From: Afipia sp. GAS231
Lineage (GTDB): Bacteria; Pseudomonadota; Alphaproteobacteria; Rhizobiales; Xanthobacteraceae
DNA: 64,000 bases
Reading direction: 5' to 3'
NCBI RefSeq assembly: GCF_900103365.1
Contig: NZ_LT629703.1
Coordinates: forward strand, 2,852,001-2,916,000
Part shown: positions 8,086-19,181 of the stretch, piece after piece
How positions within the stretch are numbered: position 1 is the first letter of the stretch
Layout of the letters: every line of letters starts with the position of its first letter
Translations under genes and position numbers: made by a program
The notes under the pieces: generated by a model
Database searches by the model: none
What the model was told of the DNA's origin: nothing
Seen by the model: only the letters and a program-made list of their open reading frames with translations

Positions 8086-9276
8086 TTACAGCCCCAGCAC
8101 CGCCTTGGTGATGATGTTGCGCTGGATCTCGTTGGAGCCGCCGTAGATCGAAACCTTGCGGTTGTTGAAATAGCTCGGCGCGATCTGCGCGGTCCAGTCC
8201 ATGGTCTCGTTGGAGCCGTCGTCGCCATGCTCGTCATAGGGCGCGGCGAACGGGCCGATCACTTCCATCAGAAGTTCGGTGGTGGTCTGCTGGATTTCCG
8301 AACCCTTGATCTTCAGGACCGAGGACGCCGGGTTGGGCTTGCCCTTGCCGTGCTTGCCCTCGTCGGCGACGACGCGGAGCTGCGTCAGTTCGAGCGCCTT
8401 CAACTCGATCTCGCAGGCCGCGAGCTTCTCGCGGAAACCCTGGTCTTCCAGCACCGGCTTGCCGTTGGACTCGACCTTGGAGGCGAGCTCCTTGATGCGG
8501 CGCAGCCGCTCCTTGGAAACGCCGACGCGGGCGATGCCGGTGCGCTCGTTGCCGAGCAGGAATTTGGCGTAATCCCAGCCCTTGTTCTCCTCACCGATCA
8601 GGTTCTCGACCGGCACCTCGACGTCGTCGAAGAACACCTCGTTGACCTCATGGCCGCCGTCGATGGTCTCGATCGGGCGCACGGTGACGCCCTTCGACTT
8701 CATGTCGAACACGATGAAGGAGATGCCCATCTGCTTCTTGGCGTTGTTGTCGGTACGGCAGAGGCAGAAGATCATGTCGGCGTGCTGCGCCAGCGTGGTC
8801 CAGGTTTTCTGGCCGTTGATGATGTACTTGTCGCCCTTGCGCTCGGCCTTGGTCTTCAGCGAGGCGAGGTCCGATCCGGAGCCGGGCTCCGAGAAGCCCT
8901 GGCACCACCAGTCGTCGACATTGGCGATGCGCGGCAGATATTCCTTCTTCTGCTTCTCGTTGCCGAAGGTGTAGATCACCGGGCCGACCATGCTGACGCC
9001 GAAAGCGAGCGGCGCCGGCGCCGGATGCATCTGCAGCTCTTCGTTGAAGATGTAGTGCTGCACCGAGGTCCAGCCGGTGCCGCCATATTCCTTCGGCCAG
9101 TGCGAGACGCCCCAGCCCTTCTTGTTCAGAATGCGCCACCAGGCGACCATTTCGTCCTTGGAGAGATGGCGGCCCTCCACCAGCTTCTGCCGTGTGGCCG
9201 GCGGCACGTTCTCCTTGAAGAAGGTGCGGACCTCCTCACGAAACGCCATTTCTTCCTTGCTGAAAGCGAGATCCAT
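8086..9276 (-). CDS. Acyl-CoA dehydrogenase, PimC-like large subunit
   Basis: A 396-residue acyl-CoA dehydrogenase. MDLAFSKEEMAFREEVRTFF begins the N-domain; HWPKEYGGTGWTSVQ and CQGFSEPGSGSDLASLKTKA carry the FAD/substrate loops; NGQKTWTTLAQHADMIF is the middle domain; FLLGNERTGIARVG and IYGGSNEIQRNII lie in the C-domain. Where medium-chain enzymes have the catalytic glutamate (Y-E-G), this protein has Y-G-G, so the base must lie elsewhere or come from a partner subunit. Upstream (on the minus strand) is the CoA ligase 32 bases away, making a ligase-dehydrogenase-dehydrogenase order as in the pim operon. It probably forms the 2,3-enoyl-CoA from a dicarboxylyl- or fatty acyl-CoA. Confidence 0.9.
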   Translation of the reverse strand: MDLAFSKEEMAFREEVRTFFKENVPPATRQKLVEGRHLSKDEMVAWWRILNKKGWGVSHWPKEYGGTGWTSVQHYIFNEELQMHPAPAPLAFGVSMVGPVIYTFGNEKQKKEYLPRIANVDDWWCQGFSEPGSGSDLASLKTKAERKGDKYIINGQKTWTTLAQHADMIFCLCRTDNNAKKQMGISFIVFDMKSKGVTVRPIETIDGGHEVNEVFFDDVEVPVENLIGEENKGWDYAKFLLGNERTGIARVGVSKERLRRIKELASKVESNGKPVLEDQGFREKLAACEIELKALELTQLRVVADEGKHGKGKPNPASSVLKIKGSEIQQTTTELLMEVIGPFAAPYDEHGDDGSNETMDWTAQIAPSYFNNRKVSIYGGSNEIQRNIITKAVLGL

Positions 9277-9308
9277 CGGATCCTCCTGTGAACGAGTTCA
9301 ATTCCAGA

Positions 9309-10984
9309 TTACGCGACGTCTTTTTTGCTGGCGGCCTGCGGCGACGGTTGCTGCAGGCGGAGTTCGTGGCGCGATAATTTACCGACCGGCGTGCGCGGCA
9401 ATTCCTCGACGAAATCGACCGCGACCGGCAATTCGTGCTTGCCGATCTTGCCGGTGAGAAACGCGCGCAGTTCTTCCAGCGTGAACGGCTTGGCGTCCGC
9501 GCGCAGCTTGATGAAAGCTTTCGCAGCCTCGCCGCGATAGTCGTCGGGGATGCCGATCACGATCACTTCCTGCACGCCCGGATGGGTGTAGATCGCCTGC
9601 TCGATCATCTGCGGATAGACGTTGAAGCCGCCGGAGATGATCATGTCCTTCTTGCGGTCGACCAAATAGAAGTAGCCGTCGCCGTCCATGTAGCCGATGT
9701 CGCCGGTGAGGAAGCGGTCGCCGACAAAGGCTTCCGCGGTTTCCTTCGGCCGGTTCCAGTAGCCTTTGGTCACGTTCGGACCGCGAATGCGGATTTCGCC
9801 GACTTCGCCGACCGGCACTACCTGCTTCGGATCATCGAGCGACACCACGTCCATCTCGATGCCGGGCAGCATCAAACCGATCGAGCCTGGTTTATCCGGA
9901 CCTTCCTTCGGGTGAGCGGTGCCGGGCGAGCAGGTCTCGGTCATGCCCCAGCCGCTCTTCAGCTTCATGCCGACCCTCTGCTCGAGGATCCGCGCGACCT
10001 CGACCGGCAGCGGCGCGCCGCCCGAGCCGACGCTGACCAGCGAGGACAGATCGCGCTTGTCGAGATCGGGCAGCGCCGCGATTGCGATCCACATCGTCGG
10101 CACGCCGGGAAACGCGGTGGCGCGCTTGACCTCAATGTCGCGCATCACCGCCTCGACGTCGAAGCGCTGGTGCAGCGAGATCAGGTGGCCGCGCCGGATC
10201 GACGACAGCAGCACCACCGTCAGCGCATAGATATGAAACAGCGGCAGCACGCAGATCACGCGCTCAATCGGGTTGTTGCGCTCGGCGCGCGCCGGCTTGC
10301 CCCAGACGTCGTAGACCGACACCGCTGACGTCAGATTGCCGTGGCTCAGCATCGCGCCTTTGGGCAGGCCCGTGGTGCCGCCGGTATATTGCAGCAGCGC
10401 GACGTCGTCGGCCGACATCGCGGGCCACGCGGCCGGCTTGGCCACACCGTCGGTGAACTGGCGATAGGTGATGATCTTGGGATTGTCCGGCAGCGCCGTC
10501 TGCGGCGTGTTGGCTTTGCCCCAATGATCGTCCTCGCAGACGATCAAACGATCGAGCAGGCCCTTGTCGAGGAACTTCAGCGCAGTCGGCAACAGCGCCG
10601 ACAGGTTGCTGGTGACGAGGATGCGCGCGCCGGAGTCCGAGAGCTTGTGCGACAGCGCGATCTCACCATCGAGCGGCGAGAGATGCACGATGCGGGCGCC
10701 GGCCTTCAGCGCGCCGAAGAAGTTGACGGGATGATCCGGCGAATTGCCCAAGAACAGCGCGACCGACGTGTTCTTGCCGTAGCCGGCGCGCAGGAACGCG
10801 CCCGCCGCCGTCTCCACCAGCACTTCCAGCTCGGTATAGCTGATCGGCCGCTCGCGGAACTCAAGCGCCGGCCGCGAACCGAACTCGGCGGCCGCTACCG
10901 ACAACAGGTCGGGCAGCGTGCCGCGCGTGATCGTATCGTCCCAACGAACGCCTTCCGGATAGAACTGCTCTCCGGGGTGGCTCA

Positions 10985-10985
<1 letters not shown>
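9309..10985 (-). CDS. Acyl-CoA ligase, PimA-like (AMP-binding family)
   Basis: A 558-residue member of the ANL superfamily that activates a carboxylic acid to its CoA thioester through an acyl-AMP. The P-loop LQYTGGTTGLPKGA, GWGMTETCSPG, LTGDIGYMDGDGYFYLVDR with the hinge aspartate, KDMIISGGFNVYP and the C-terminal GKLSRHEL with the catalytic lysine are all present. Its ATG shares its A with the TGA of the upstream gene, a sign of translational coupling. By order in the operon it matches PimA of R. palustris, which takes dicarboxylates and fatty acids. The chain preference here is not visible in the sequence. Confidence 0.92.
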
Positions 10986-13081
<2,096 letters not shown>

Positions 13082-13145
13082 GGGACTCTCCCTGGATCTT
13101 GTTCTTGGATTTGTTCCCAACTTGCGTTGAGTGGCTACGGTCGTC

Positions 13146-13164
13146 AATTTCGCACTGCGAAATT
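13146..13164. promoter_or_regulatory. Perfect 8+3+8 palindrome, candidate IclR operator
   Basis: AATTTCGCACTGCGAAATT reads as AATTTCGC-ACT-GCGAAATT. It lies in the 158-base divergent gap, about 65 bases upstream of the pimF-like GTG and 75 upstream of the IclR ATG. A TTGACG hexamer on the minus strand (13147-13142) overlaps its edge. Position and symmetry suggest binding of the divergent IclR protein; this is an inference. Confidence 0.55.
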
Positions 13165-13239
13165 TAATTCCACATCTTGACACGGAGGGTTATTTTGAAG
13201 CACGTCCCTTGTCAACGAGCTCCGCGCAGAAGCAGGTAA

Positions 13240-14106
13240 ATGAAGCGTCCAGGGAAGAAAGTGGCGACAGATCGCAGCTTCGTCGTCGCGCTTTCCCGCG
13301 GACTTGATGTGTTGCGCGCATTCCATCCCAACGACGGGCTTCTTGGCAATCAGGAGATCGCCGCCCGTACTAATTTGCCGAAGCCAACCATTTCCCGGCT
13401 GACCTACACCTTGACCAAGCTGGGCTATCTTACACCGGTTCCGCGGTTCGAAAAGTATCAGCTGGCGCCATCGGCCATGGCGCTGGGCTATGCCGCGCTG
13501 GCCAATCTCGGCGTTCGGCATTTGTCCGAACCCTACCGGGAAGAAGTGATGCGCGAGACCGGCGGCGCGGTCGCGGTCGGTGGGCGCGATCGCCACAGCA
13601 TGATCTATTTCGGACAGAGCCGTAACGGGCTGGCGCTCGGCGTCCAGCTCGACGTCGGTTCGCGGGTACCGATCGCGACCACCGCGATGGGCCGGGCCTA
13701 TATCTGGGCGCTGCCGCCGGACGAGCGTGCCTCTTTATTGCGCGAACTGCGCGACCATTACGGCAGCCGCTGGTCCCGGATGCGGGACGGCATCGAGCGC
13801 GCCGGCGAGATGGTGGCGCGTCACGGCTTCACGACCTCCGCCGGTGAGTGGCAGAACGACGTCGCCGCGGTCGGCGTGGCGCTGAAGCTGAATGACGGAA
13901 CCGGTCCGTATGCCTTCAATTGTGGCGCACCGGCATTCCGCTTTACGGAAGATCGGTTGGTCAACGATATTGGACCTCGCCTTGTCGCGATGGTAAGGAA
14001 CATCGAGGCAGCGCTGGGCGGCGCCGCCCCGCAATCAAAAAAAGATGAAAGCAAAAAGCTTAAACCAGGAGGGAAAGTTGCACGTTTGGCCGAGGGGATC
14101 AGATAG
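13240..14106 (+). CDS. IclR-family transcriptional regulator, PimR-like
   Basis: A 288-residue regulator. Residues about 14-75 are the winged helix-turn-helix (ALSRGLDVLRAFHPN, EIAARTNLPKPTISRLTYTL). The rest is the IclR effector domain (GGAVAVGGRDRHSMIYF, IATTAMGRAYIWALPP, SAGEWQNDVAAVGVAL). The C-terminal 25 residues are Lys-rich and probably disordered. It is divergent from the catabolic operon and upstream of the ABC transporter, so it likely senses a pathway substrate or CoA ester and controls both. A perfect palindrome in the shared promoter region is its probable site. Start M1 is preferred; a GTG at 13261 is an alternative. Confidence 0.88.
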   Translation: MKRPGKKVATDRSFVVALSRGLDVLRAFHPNDGLLGNQEIAARTNLPKPTISRLTYTLTKLGYLTPVPRFEKYQLAPSAMALGYAALANLGVRHLSEPYREEVMRETGGAVAVGGRDRHSMIYFGQSRNGLALGVQLDVGSRVPIATTAMGRAYIWALPPDERASLLRELRDHYGSRWSRMRDGIERAGEMVARHGFTTSAGEWQNDVAAVGVALKLNDGTGPYAFNCGAPAFRFTEDRLVNDIGPRLVAMVRNIEAALGGAAPQSKKDESKKLKPGGKVARLAEGIR

Positions 14107-14175
14107 CCATCATCGTGATCCGCGCAAAAGTTCGCGCGGACATTCCCGCACCGTGCTCAGCATGGGCGAGACGAG

Positions 14176-14973
14176 ATGACGCAGGCACAGCTCGCGCAGG
14201 GAAATGCTCCCCTGCTTGCGGTTCGCGACGTCAGCGTCGTGTTCGGCGGCATCATCGCGTTGAACGGCGTGTCGTTCGACATGCACAAGGGCGCCATCCT
14301 CGGCCTGATTGGTCCGAACGGCGCCGGCAAGACCACGCTGTTCAACTGCCTCTCCCGGCTCTACCAGCCGTCCTCCGGCGACATCCTGATGGAAGGCGCC
14401 AGCATCCTGACGCGCCCGCCGCACCGGATCGCCGAGATCGGCATCGGCCGCACGTTCCAGAACGTCGCGCTGTTTCCCAACCTGTCGGTGCTCGACAACG
14501 TTCGCGTCGGCACCCATGCGCGCACCTCCAGCGACATCATCTCGGATTCGCTGAAGCTGGCCTGGGTTCGTCGCGGCGAGGCCGACACCAACAAGAAGGT
14601 GCATGAGATCCTGGCCTATCTCGATCTCGAGAGCGTGGGCCACACCGTGGTTTCCGGCCTGCCGTTCGGCACCCAGAAGCGGGTCGAACTGGCGCGCGCG
14701 CTGGCGGCCGATCCCAAGATCCTGCTGCTCGACGAACCCGCCGGCGGCCTCAACCACGAGGAAGTCTATGTGCTGGGCGACCTGATCCGCCGGATCAGGG
14801 ACGAGCGCCACATGACCGTGCTCCTGGTCGAGCATCACATGGGTCTCGTGATGTCGATCGCCGACCACGTCGTCGCACTCAATTTCGGTAAAAAGCTTGC
14901 CGAAGGAACACCGGCCCAGGTCCAGGCCGACCCGGATGTCATCAAAGCCTATCTCGGGAGCAAGGACCAATGA
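14176..14973 (+). CDS. livG: Branched-chain-type ABC transporter ATP-binding protein
   Basis: A 265-residue ATPase of the LivG class that powers HAAT-family uptake. Walker A GPNGAGKT is at residues 46-53 and Walker B reads ILLLDEPAGGL. The Q-loop and switch His (LLVEHHMG) are present, and the C-terminal [10 protein letters not shown] motif is typical of LivG. The ABC signature is degenerate (LPFGTQKRVELARAL in place of LSxGQ). It is the first gene of the transporter operon and overlaps livF by four bases (ATGA). Given the neighbouring beta-oxidation genes, the cargo is more likely a dicarboxylate, fatty or aromatic acid than an amino acid. Confidence 0.92.
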   Translation: MTQAQLAQGNAPLLAVRDVSVVFGGIIALNGVSFDMHKGAILGLIGPNGAGKTTLFNCLSRLYQPSSGDILMEGASILTRPPHRIAEIGIGRTFQNVALFPNLSVLDNVRVGTHARTSSDIISDSLKLAWVRRGEADTNKKVHEILAYLDLESVGHTVVSGLPFGTQKRVELARALAADPKILLLDEPAGGLNHEEVYVLGDLIRRIRDERHMTVLLVEHHMGLVMSIADHVVALNFGKKLAEGTPAQVQADPDVIKAYLGSKDQ

Positions 14974-15683
14974 CCGCGATGCTCAACGTCAAGGATCTCC
15001 GCGCCTATTACGGGCAGGTCCAGGCGCTTCACGGCCTCTCGTTCTCGCTCAACGAGGGCAGCCTGACCACGCTCTTGGGCGCCAACGGCGCCGGCAAGAC
15101 CACCACCCTGCGGGCGATCTGCAACATGGTGCGCTCGACCGGCGCGATCGAATTCGACGGCAAGCCGCTCGGAGGCCGTTCGACCGAAAACGTCGTCCGT
15201 CTCGGCATTGCCCATGTGCCGCAGGGCCGCGGCACTTTCACCACCATGACGGTGGAAGAGAACCTGCAGCTCGGCGCCATCACCCGCACCGACAAGGCCA
15301 ACATCGTCTCCGACATCGAGCGCATGTACGCGCACTTCCCGGTGCTGAAGCAGCGCTACACCCAGCAGGCCGGCACGCTGTCGGGCGGCGAACAGCAGAT
15401 GCTCGCGGTCGCCCGCGCTTTGATGCTGCGTCCGCGGCTGATGCTGCTGGACGAGCCGTCGTTTGGCCTCGCGCCGCTGATCGTGCGCGACCTGTTCGGA
15501 ATTCTCGGCAAGATCAACCGCGAGGACAAGGTCACCATCCTGGTGGTGGAGCAGAACGCGCAATTGGCGCTGGAGCTCGCCGACCAGGCTTACGTGATCG
15601 AAACCGGGCGGATCGTGATGTCGGGCAATGCCAAGGACATCGCGAACAACGAAGACGTCCGTAAATCCTATCTCGGCTACTGA
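14970..15683 (+). CDS. livF: Branched-chain-type ABC transporter ATP-binding protein
   Basis: A 237-residue LivF-class ATPase: Walker A GANGAGKT at residues 37-44, signature TLSGGEQQMLAVARAL and Walker B LMLLDEPSFGLAP. It ends with the usual SYLGY tail. Its ATG overlaps the livG stop, so the two ATPase subunits are translationally coupled and would form the heterodimeric motor of the permease pair encoded next. Confidence 0.93.
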   Translation: MTAMLNVKDLRAYYGQVQALHGLSFSLNEGSLTTLLGANGAGKTTTLRAICNMVRSTGAIEFDGKPLGGRSTENVVRLGIAHVPQGRGTFTTMTVEENLQLGAITRTDKANIVSDIERMYAHFPVLKQRYTQQAGTLSGGEQQMLAVARALMLRPRLMLLDEPSFGLAPLIVRDLFGILGKINREDKVTILVVEQNAQLALELADQAYVIETGRIVMSGNAKDIANNEDVRKSYLGY

Positions 15684-15694
15684 GGAACGCGGCC

Positions 15695-16573
15695 ATGGAA
15701 CTCTTTACCAACCAAGTCCTGGCCGGCATCGCCACAGGCGCGATCTACGCCTGTATGGCGCTCGCCGTGGTGATGATCTATCAGGCGATCGACCATCTGA
15801 ATTTCGCCCAGGGCGAAATGGCGATGTTCTCGACCTTCATGTCGTGGCAGATGATGCAGTGGGGCATCCCCTATTGGGGCGCGTTCGTGCTGACCCTGGC
15901 GCTGTCGTTCGCCGGCGGCATCGCCATCGAGCGGCTGTTGTTCAAGCCGCTGGCGAAGGCGCCGGTCCTGACCAACGTCGCCGGCTTCATCGCGCTGTTC
16001 GCCATCGTCAACAGCGTCGCCGGCCTGATCTGGGACTTTACCATCAAGCAGTATCCAACGCCGTTCGGATCCTCGCCCTTCCTCGGCAGCCAACTGATCT
16101 CGACCCACCAGGCCGGCATGATCGGCGTCACCATCCTGCTGCTGATCCTGCTGTTCATCTTCTTCCAGTACACGCGGATCGGCCTTGCGATGCGGGCGGC
16201 GGCCTCGGTGCCTGAATCGGCCCGGCTGGTCGGTATCAACACCTCCTGGATGATCGCACTCGGCTGGGGCATGGCGACCGCGATCGGCGCGATCGCCGGC
16301 ATGCTGATTGCGCCGGTGGTGTTCCTCGAACCGAACATGATGGGCGGCGTGCTGATCTACGGATTTGCCGCGGCCGTGCTCGGCGGCCTGACTTCGCCGC
16401 TGGGCGCCGTGATCGGCGGCTTCCTGGTCGGCATCTTCGAGAATCTCGCCGGCACCTACATTCCCGGCGTCGGTAACGAGCTGAAACTGCCGATCGCGCT
16501 TGCGCTGATCATCGTCGTATTGGTCGTCAAACCGGCTGGGCTGCTTGGCCGGCCCATCGTGAAGCGAGTTTGA
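15695..16573 (+). CDS. livH: Branched-chain-type ABC transporter permease
   Basis: A 292-residue LivH-class inner-membrane permease with about eight hydrophobic segments. The N-terminus VLAGIATGAIYACMALAVVM and the conserved HLNFAQGEMAMF block are diagnostic, as is the GGVLIYGFAAAVLGGLTSP segment before the EAA-like loop. It forms the translocation pore with the next gene. It sits 11 bases after livF in the same operon. Confidence 0.93.
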   Translation: MELFTNQVLAGIATGAIYACMALAVVMIYQAIDHLNFAQGEMAMFSTFMSWQMMQWGIPYWGAFVLTLALSFAGGIAIERLLFKPLAKAPVLTNVAGFIALFAIVNSVAGLIWDFTIKQYPTPFGSSPFLGSQLISTHQAGMIGVTILLLILLFIFFQYTRIGLAMRAAASVPESARLVGINTSWMIALGWGMATAIGAIAGMLIAPVVFLEPNMMGGVLIYGFAAAVLGGLTSPLGAVIGGFLVGIFENLAGTYIPGVGNELKLPIALALIIVVLVVKPAGLLGRPIVKRV

Positions 16574-16575
16574 TC

Positions 16576-17589
16576 ATGAGCGCTGCTGAAGACATCGTCA
16601 CGGAAGCCCCGGCCGTCGAAGCCGTTCCGAAACGCGCCATGACGCTCGGCCTCGGCACCTCGCTGGTGGTGCTGGCCGCTTTGTGTCTCGCGCCGCTGTT
16701 CGTCAAGAACTTCATCATCTTCCAGATGACGATGCTCCTGATCTACGGACTTGCGGTGCTGGCGCTGAACATCCTGACCGGCGGGAGTGGCCAGTTCTCG
16801 CTCGGCCAGAGCGCGTTCTACGCGGTCGGCGCCTACACGTCGGCGATCCTGATGGAACACGCCAACATGAACTACGCGCTGACGCTGCCGATCGCAGGCA
16901 TCGTCTGCTTTGCCTTCGGATACCTGTTCGGCAAGCCGGCGTTGCGGCTTTCCGGCGTCTATCTCGCCTTGGCGACCTTCGCACTCGCCACCGCGATGCC
17001 GCAGCTCCTGAAACTCGGCTTCTTCGAGCACTGGACCGGCGGCGTGCAGGGCCTCGTCGTCACCAAGCCGGACGCGCCGTTCGGCCTGCCGATGTCGCAG
17101 GATATGTGGCTGTATTACTTCACGCTCGCGATCACGGTCGGGATCTATGTCGCTTCCGTAAATCTGCTGCGGTCGCGCTCCGGTCGCGCCTTCATGGCGA
17201 TCCGCGACAACGAGATCGCGGCATCCGCGATGGGCGTCGACGTGGCGCTGTACAAGACGCTGGCGTTCGGCGTTAGCGCGGGAATTACCGGCGTTGCCGG
17301 TGGTCTCGGCGCCATCGCCGTACAGTTCGTGGCGCCTGACGGCTACACCATCACGCTCGCGATCTCGCTGTTCCTCGGCATGGTCGTCGGCGGCGTCGGC
17401 TGGCTGCCGGGTTCGATCGTCGGTTCCGCCTTCATCATCTTCGTGCCGAACATCGCCGAAGGCGTTTCCAAGGGCCTTTCCGGCGCCGTGTTCGGCGTAC
17501 TGCTGTTCCTGGTGATCTTCCTGGTGCCGCACGGCGCCAGACAGGTCGCGATGGTAGCCCAGGGCCTGATCGGCAAGCTCAAGCGTTAA
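16576..17589 (+). CDS. livM: Branched-chain-type ABC transporter permease
   Basis: A 337-residue LivM-class permease from ATG 16576, two bases after the livH stop. Family features are YGLAVLALNILTGGSGQFSLG near residue 60, FMAIRDNEIAASAMGVDVALYK in the central cytoplasmic loop and a Gly-rich TM block GMVVGGVGWLPGSIVG. About ten hydrophobic segments are visible. It is the last gene of the transporter core; a hairpin without a T-run separates it from the first solute-binding protein gene. Confidence 0.92.
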   Translation: MSAAEDIVTEAPAVEAVPKRAMTLGLGTSLVVLAALCLAPLFVKNFIIFQMTMLLIYGLAVLALNILTGGSGQFSLGQSAFYAVGAYTSAILMEHANMNYALTLPIAGIVCFAFGYLFGKPALRLSGVYLALATFALATAMPQLLKLGFFEHWTGGVQGLVVTKPDAPFGLPMSQDMWLYYFTLAITVGIYVASVNLLRSRSGRAFMAIRDNEIAASAMGVDVALYKTLAFGVSAGITGVAGGLGAIAVQFVAPDGYTITLAISLFLGMVVGGVGWLPGSIVGSAFIIFVPNIAEGVSKGLSGAVFGVLLFLVIFLVPHGARQVAMVAQGLIGKLKR

Positions 17590-17600
17590 ATGGAAACCTG

Positions 17601-17637
17601 GAGCCTTTTCCGTTCCGATGGAATCGGAACGGGGCTC
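17601..17637 (+). terminator. Hairpin between livM and the first SBP gene
   Basis: CCGTTCCGAT and ATCGGAACGG form a ten-pair stem around GGA, extended outward by GAGCC/GGCTC. No T-tract follows, so it is more likely a partial terminator or mRNA-stabilising hairpin that sets the ratio of core to receptor. Confidence 0.5.
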
Positions 17638-17762
17638 CGGTCTCTTGTGTCTCTCTTGTCTTGAAGCATTCGTTCATGCCAACCAGTGCCTCCCGGCCCA
17701 AACCGGGGGGCATGTTTCGTTTGAGACACGACAATCAGTAAAACCCAACCTAAGGAGAAATA

Positions 17763-18998
17763 ATGCTTTCGACGTCACCAACAAGAATCGCCGCGTTCAC
17801 GACGGCGGTCATCGCTTTCGCTGCCATGAGCGGCAGCGCACTCGCCCAGAAGAAGTACGACACCGGCGCGTCAGATACCGAGATCAAGGTCGGCAACATC
17901 ATGCCGTACAGCGGCCCTGCCTCCGCCTATGGCGTGATCGGCAAGACCGAAGAAGCGTACTTCAAGATGATCAACGACAAGGGCGGCATCAACGGCCGCA
18001 AAATCAATTTCATTACCTATGATGACGGCTACAGCCCGCCGAAGGCCGTCGAGCAGGTTCGTAAATTGGTCGAGAGCGACGAAGTGCTCGTCGTGTTCAA
18101 TCCGCTCGGCACCCCGTCCAACACCGCGATCCAGAAGTACCTGAATTCCAAGAAGGTGCCGCAGCTGTTCGTGGCGACCGGCGCCACCAAGTGGAACGAC
18201 CCGAAGAACTTCCCCTGGACCATCGGCTGGCAGCCCGCCTACCAGAGCGAAGCGCAGATCTATGCGAAGTGGCTGACGAAAGAGAAGCCCGACGCCAAGA
18301 TCGCGATCCTCTATCAGAACGACGATTTCGGCAAAGACTACCTCAAAGGCACCAAGGACGGTTTTGGCGCCAAGGCCTCCTCCGTCATCATCATGGAAGA
18401 GAGCTATGAGGTTTCCGAGCCGAGCATCGACTCGCACATCGTCAAGATCAAGGCCGCCAACCCGGACGTGCTGCTGATCTACACGACGCCGAAGTTCGGC
18501 GCCCAGACCATCAAGAAGACCGCCGAACTCGGCTGGAAGCCGCTGCAGATCATCACCAACGTCTCGGCCTCGGTCGGCAGCGTGATGGCGCCGGCGGGCT
18601 TCGACAACGCCCAGGGCGTATTGTCGGCGGCCTACGCCAAGGACGGCGCCGATCCGCAATGGAGCAACGATCCCGGGATGAAGAAATGGGTCGAATTCCT
18701 CGAAAAGTACATGCCGGGCGCCGACAAGACCGACGCGAGCATCGTCTATGCCTATGGTGCGGCCCAGACCCTGGCGAAGACGCTTGAGATGTGCGGTGAC
18801 GACCTCACCCGCGCCAACGTCATGAAGCAGGCGGCCAGCCTGAAGGACTTCACGCCGGACACACTGCTGCCCGGCGTCAAGATCAACACCTCGGCCACCG
18901 ACTTCGCCCCGATCAGCCAGTTGCAGATGCAGCGGTTCAAGGGACAGAAGTGGGAATTGTTCGGCGAGACCATCAGCGGCGACATCGCATCCGAATAA
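17763..18998 (+). CDS. Periplasmic solute-binding protein 1 of six (LivK/Peripla_BP_6 type)
   Basis: A 411-residue exported receptor. A signal peptide of about 30 residues ends at SALA, and the mature chain starts QKKYDTGASDTEIKVG. The family hallmark IMPYSGPASAYGVIG follows, then GGINGRKINF, YSPPKAVEQ, NPLGTPSNTAIQKYL, PQLFVATGATKWNDP and YQNDDFGKDYLKG. It delivers a ligand to the LivH-M/F-G core just upstream. AAGGAG precedes the ATG by seven bases. A Rho-independent terminator follows. The ligand cannot be read from sequence; relatives next to pim genes bind dicarboxylic, fatty or aromatic acids. Confidence 0.92.
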   Translation: MLSTSPTRIAAFTTAVIAFAAMSGSALAQKKYDTGASDTEIKVGNIMPYSGPASAYGVIGKTEEAYFKMINDKGGINGRKINFITYDDGYSPPKAVEQVRKLVESDEVLVVFNPLGTPSNTAIQKYLNSKKVPQLFVATGATKWNDPKNFPWTIGWQPAYQSEAQIYAKWLTKEKPDAKIAILYQNDDFGKDYLKGTKDGFGAKASSVIIMEESYEVSEPSIDSHIVKIKAANPDVLLIYTTPKFGAQTIKKTAELGWKPLQIITNVSASVGSVMAPAGFDNAQGVLSAAYAKDGADPQWSNDPGMKKWVEFLEKYMPGADKTDASIVYAYGAAQTLAKTLEMCGDDLTRANVMKQAASLKDFTPDTLLPGVKINTSATDFAPISQLQMQRFKGQKWELFGETISGDIASE

Positions 18999-19089
18999 TG
19001 CTGCATTGCCGTTCAGGGCACAATTTCCGGGCCGACGCGAAGTGTTTGCCCGGATATCACGCCCGAATAGATGAACGGCCGGAACAGCT

Positions 19090-19125
19090 GCCCTCTGCGA
19101 CGCAAGCCGCAGAGGGCTTTTTATT
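19090..19125 (+). terminator. Rho-independent terminator after SBP 1
   Basis: GCCCTCTGCG pairs with CGCAGAGGGC across an eight-base loop and is followed by TTTTTATT. The CTGCG/CGCAG heart of the stem recurs in the terminators after SBP 3, 4 and 5. Confidence 0.85.
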
Positions 19126-19138
19126 GACCCGATGCCCG

Positions 19139-19158
19139 AAACGTATTCAATGCGGCAA
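19139..19158 (+). promoter_or_regulatory. Recurrent motif after terminator 1 (possible promoter element of SBP 2)
   Basis: AACGTATTCAATGCGGCAAA closely resembles AAGGTATTGAATGCCGCAA at 20490-20510. Partial matches occur at the same relative place before SBP 4 (21887-21905) and SBP 5 (23416-23440). The copies lie just downstream of each terminator and upstream of the next gene. Function is not established. Confidence 0.4.
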
Positions 19159-19181
19159 ACAACCGAAAACGGAACGTCGGA

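Noticed and set aside
13177..13182. TTGACA as a -35 box for the IclR gene
   Set aside because: No acceptable -10 hexamer lies 16-18 bases downstream (GCACGT region).
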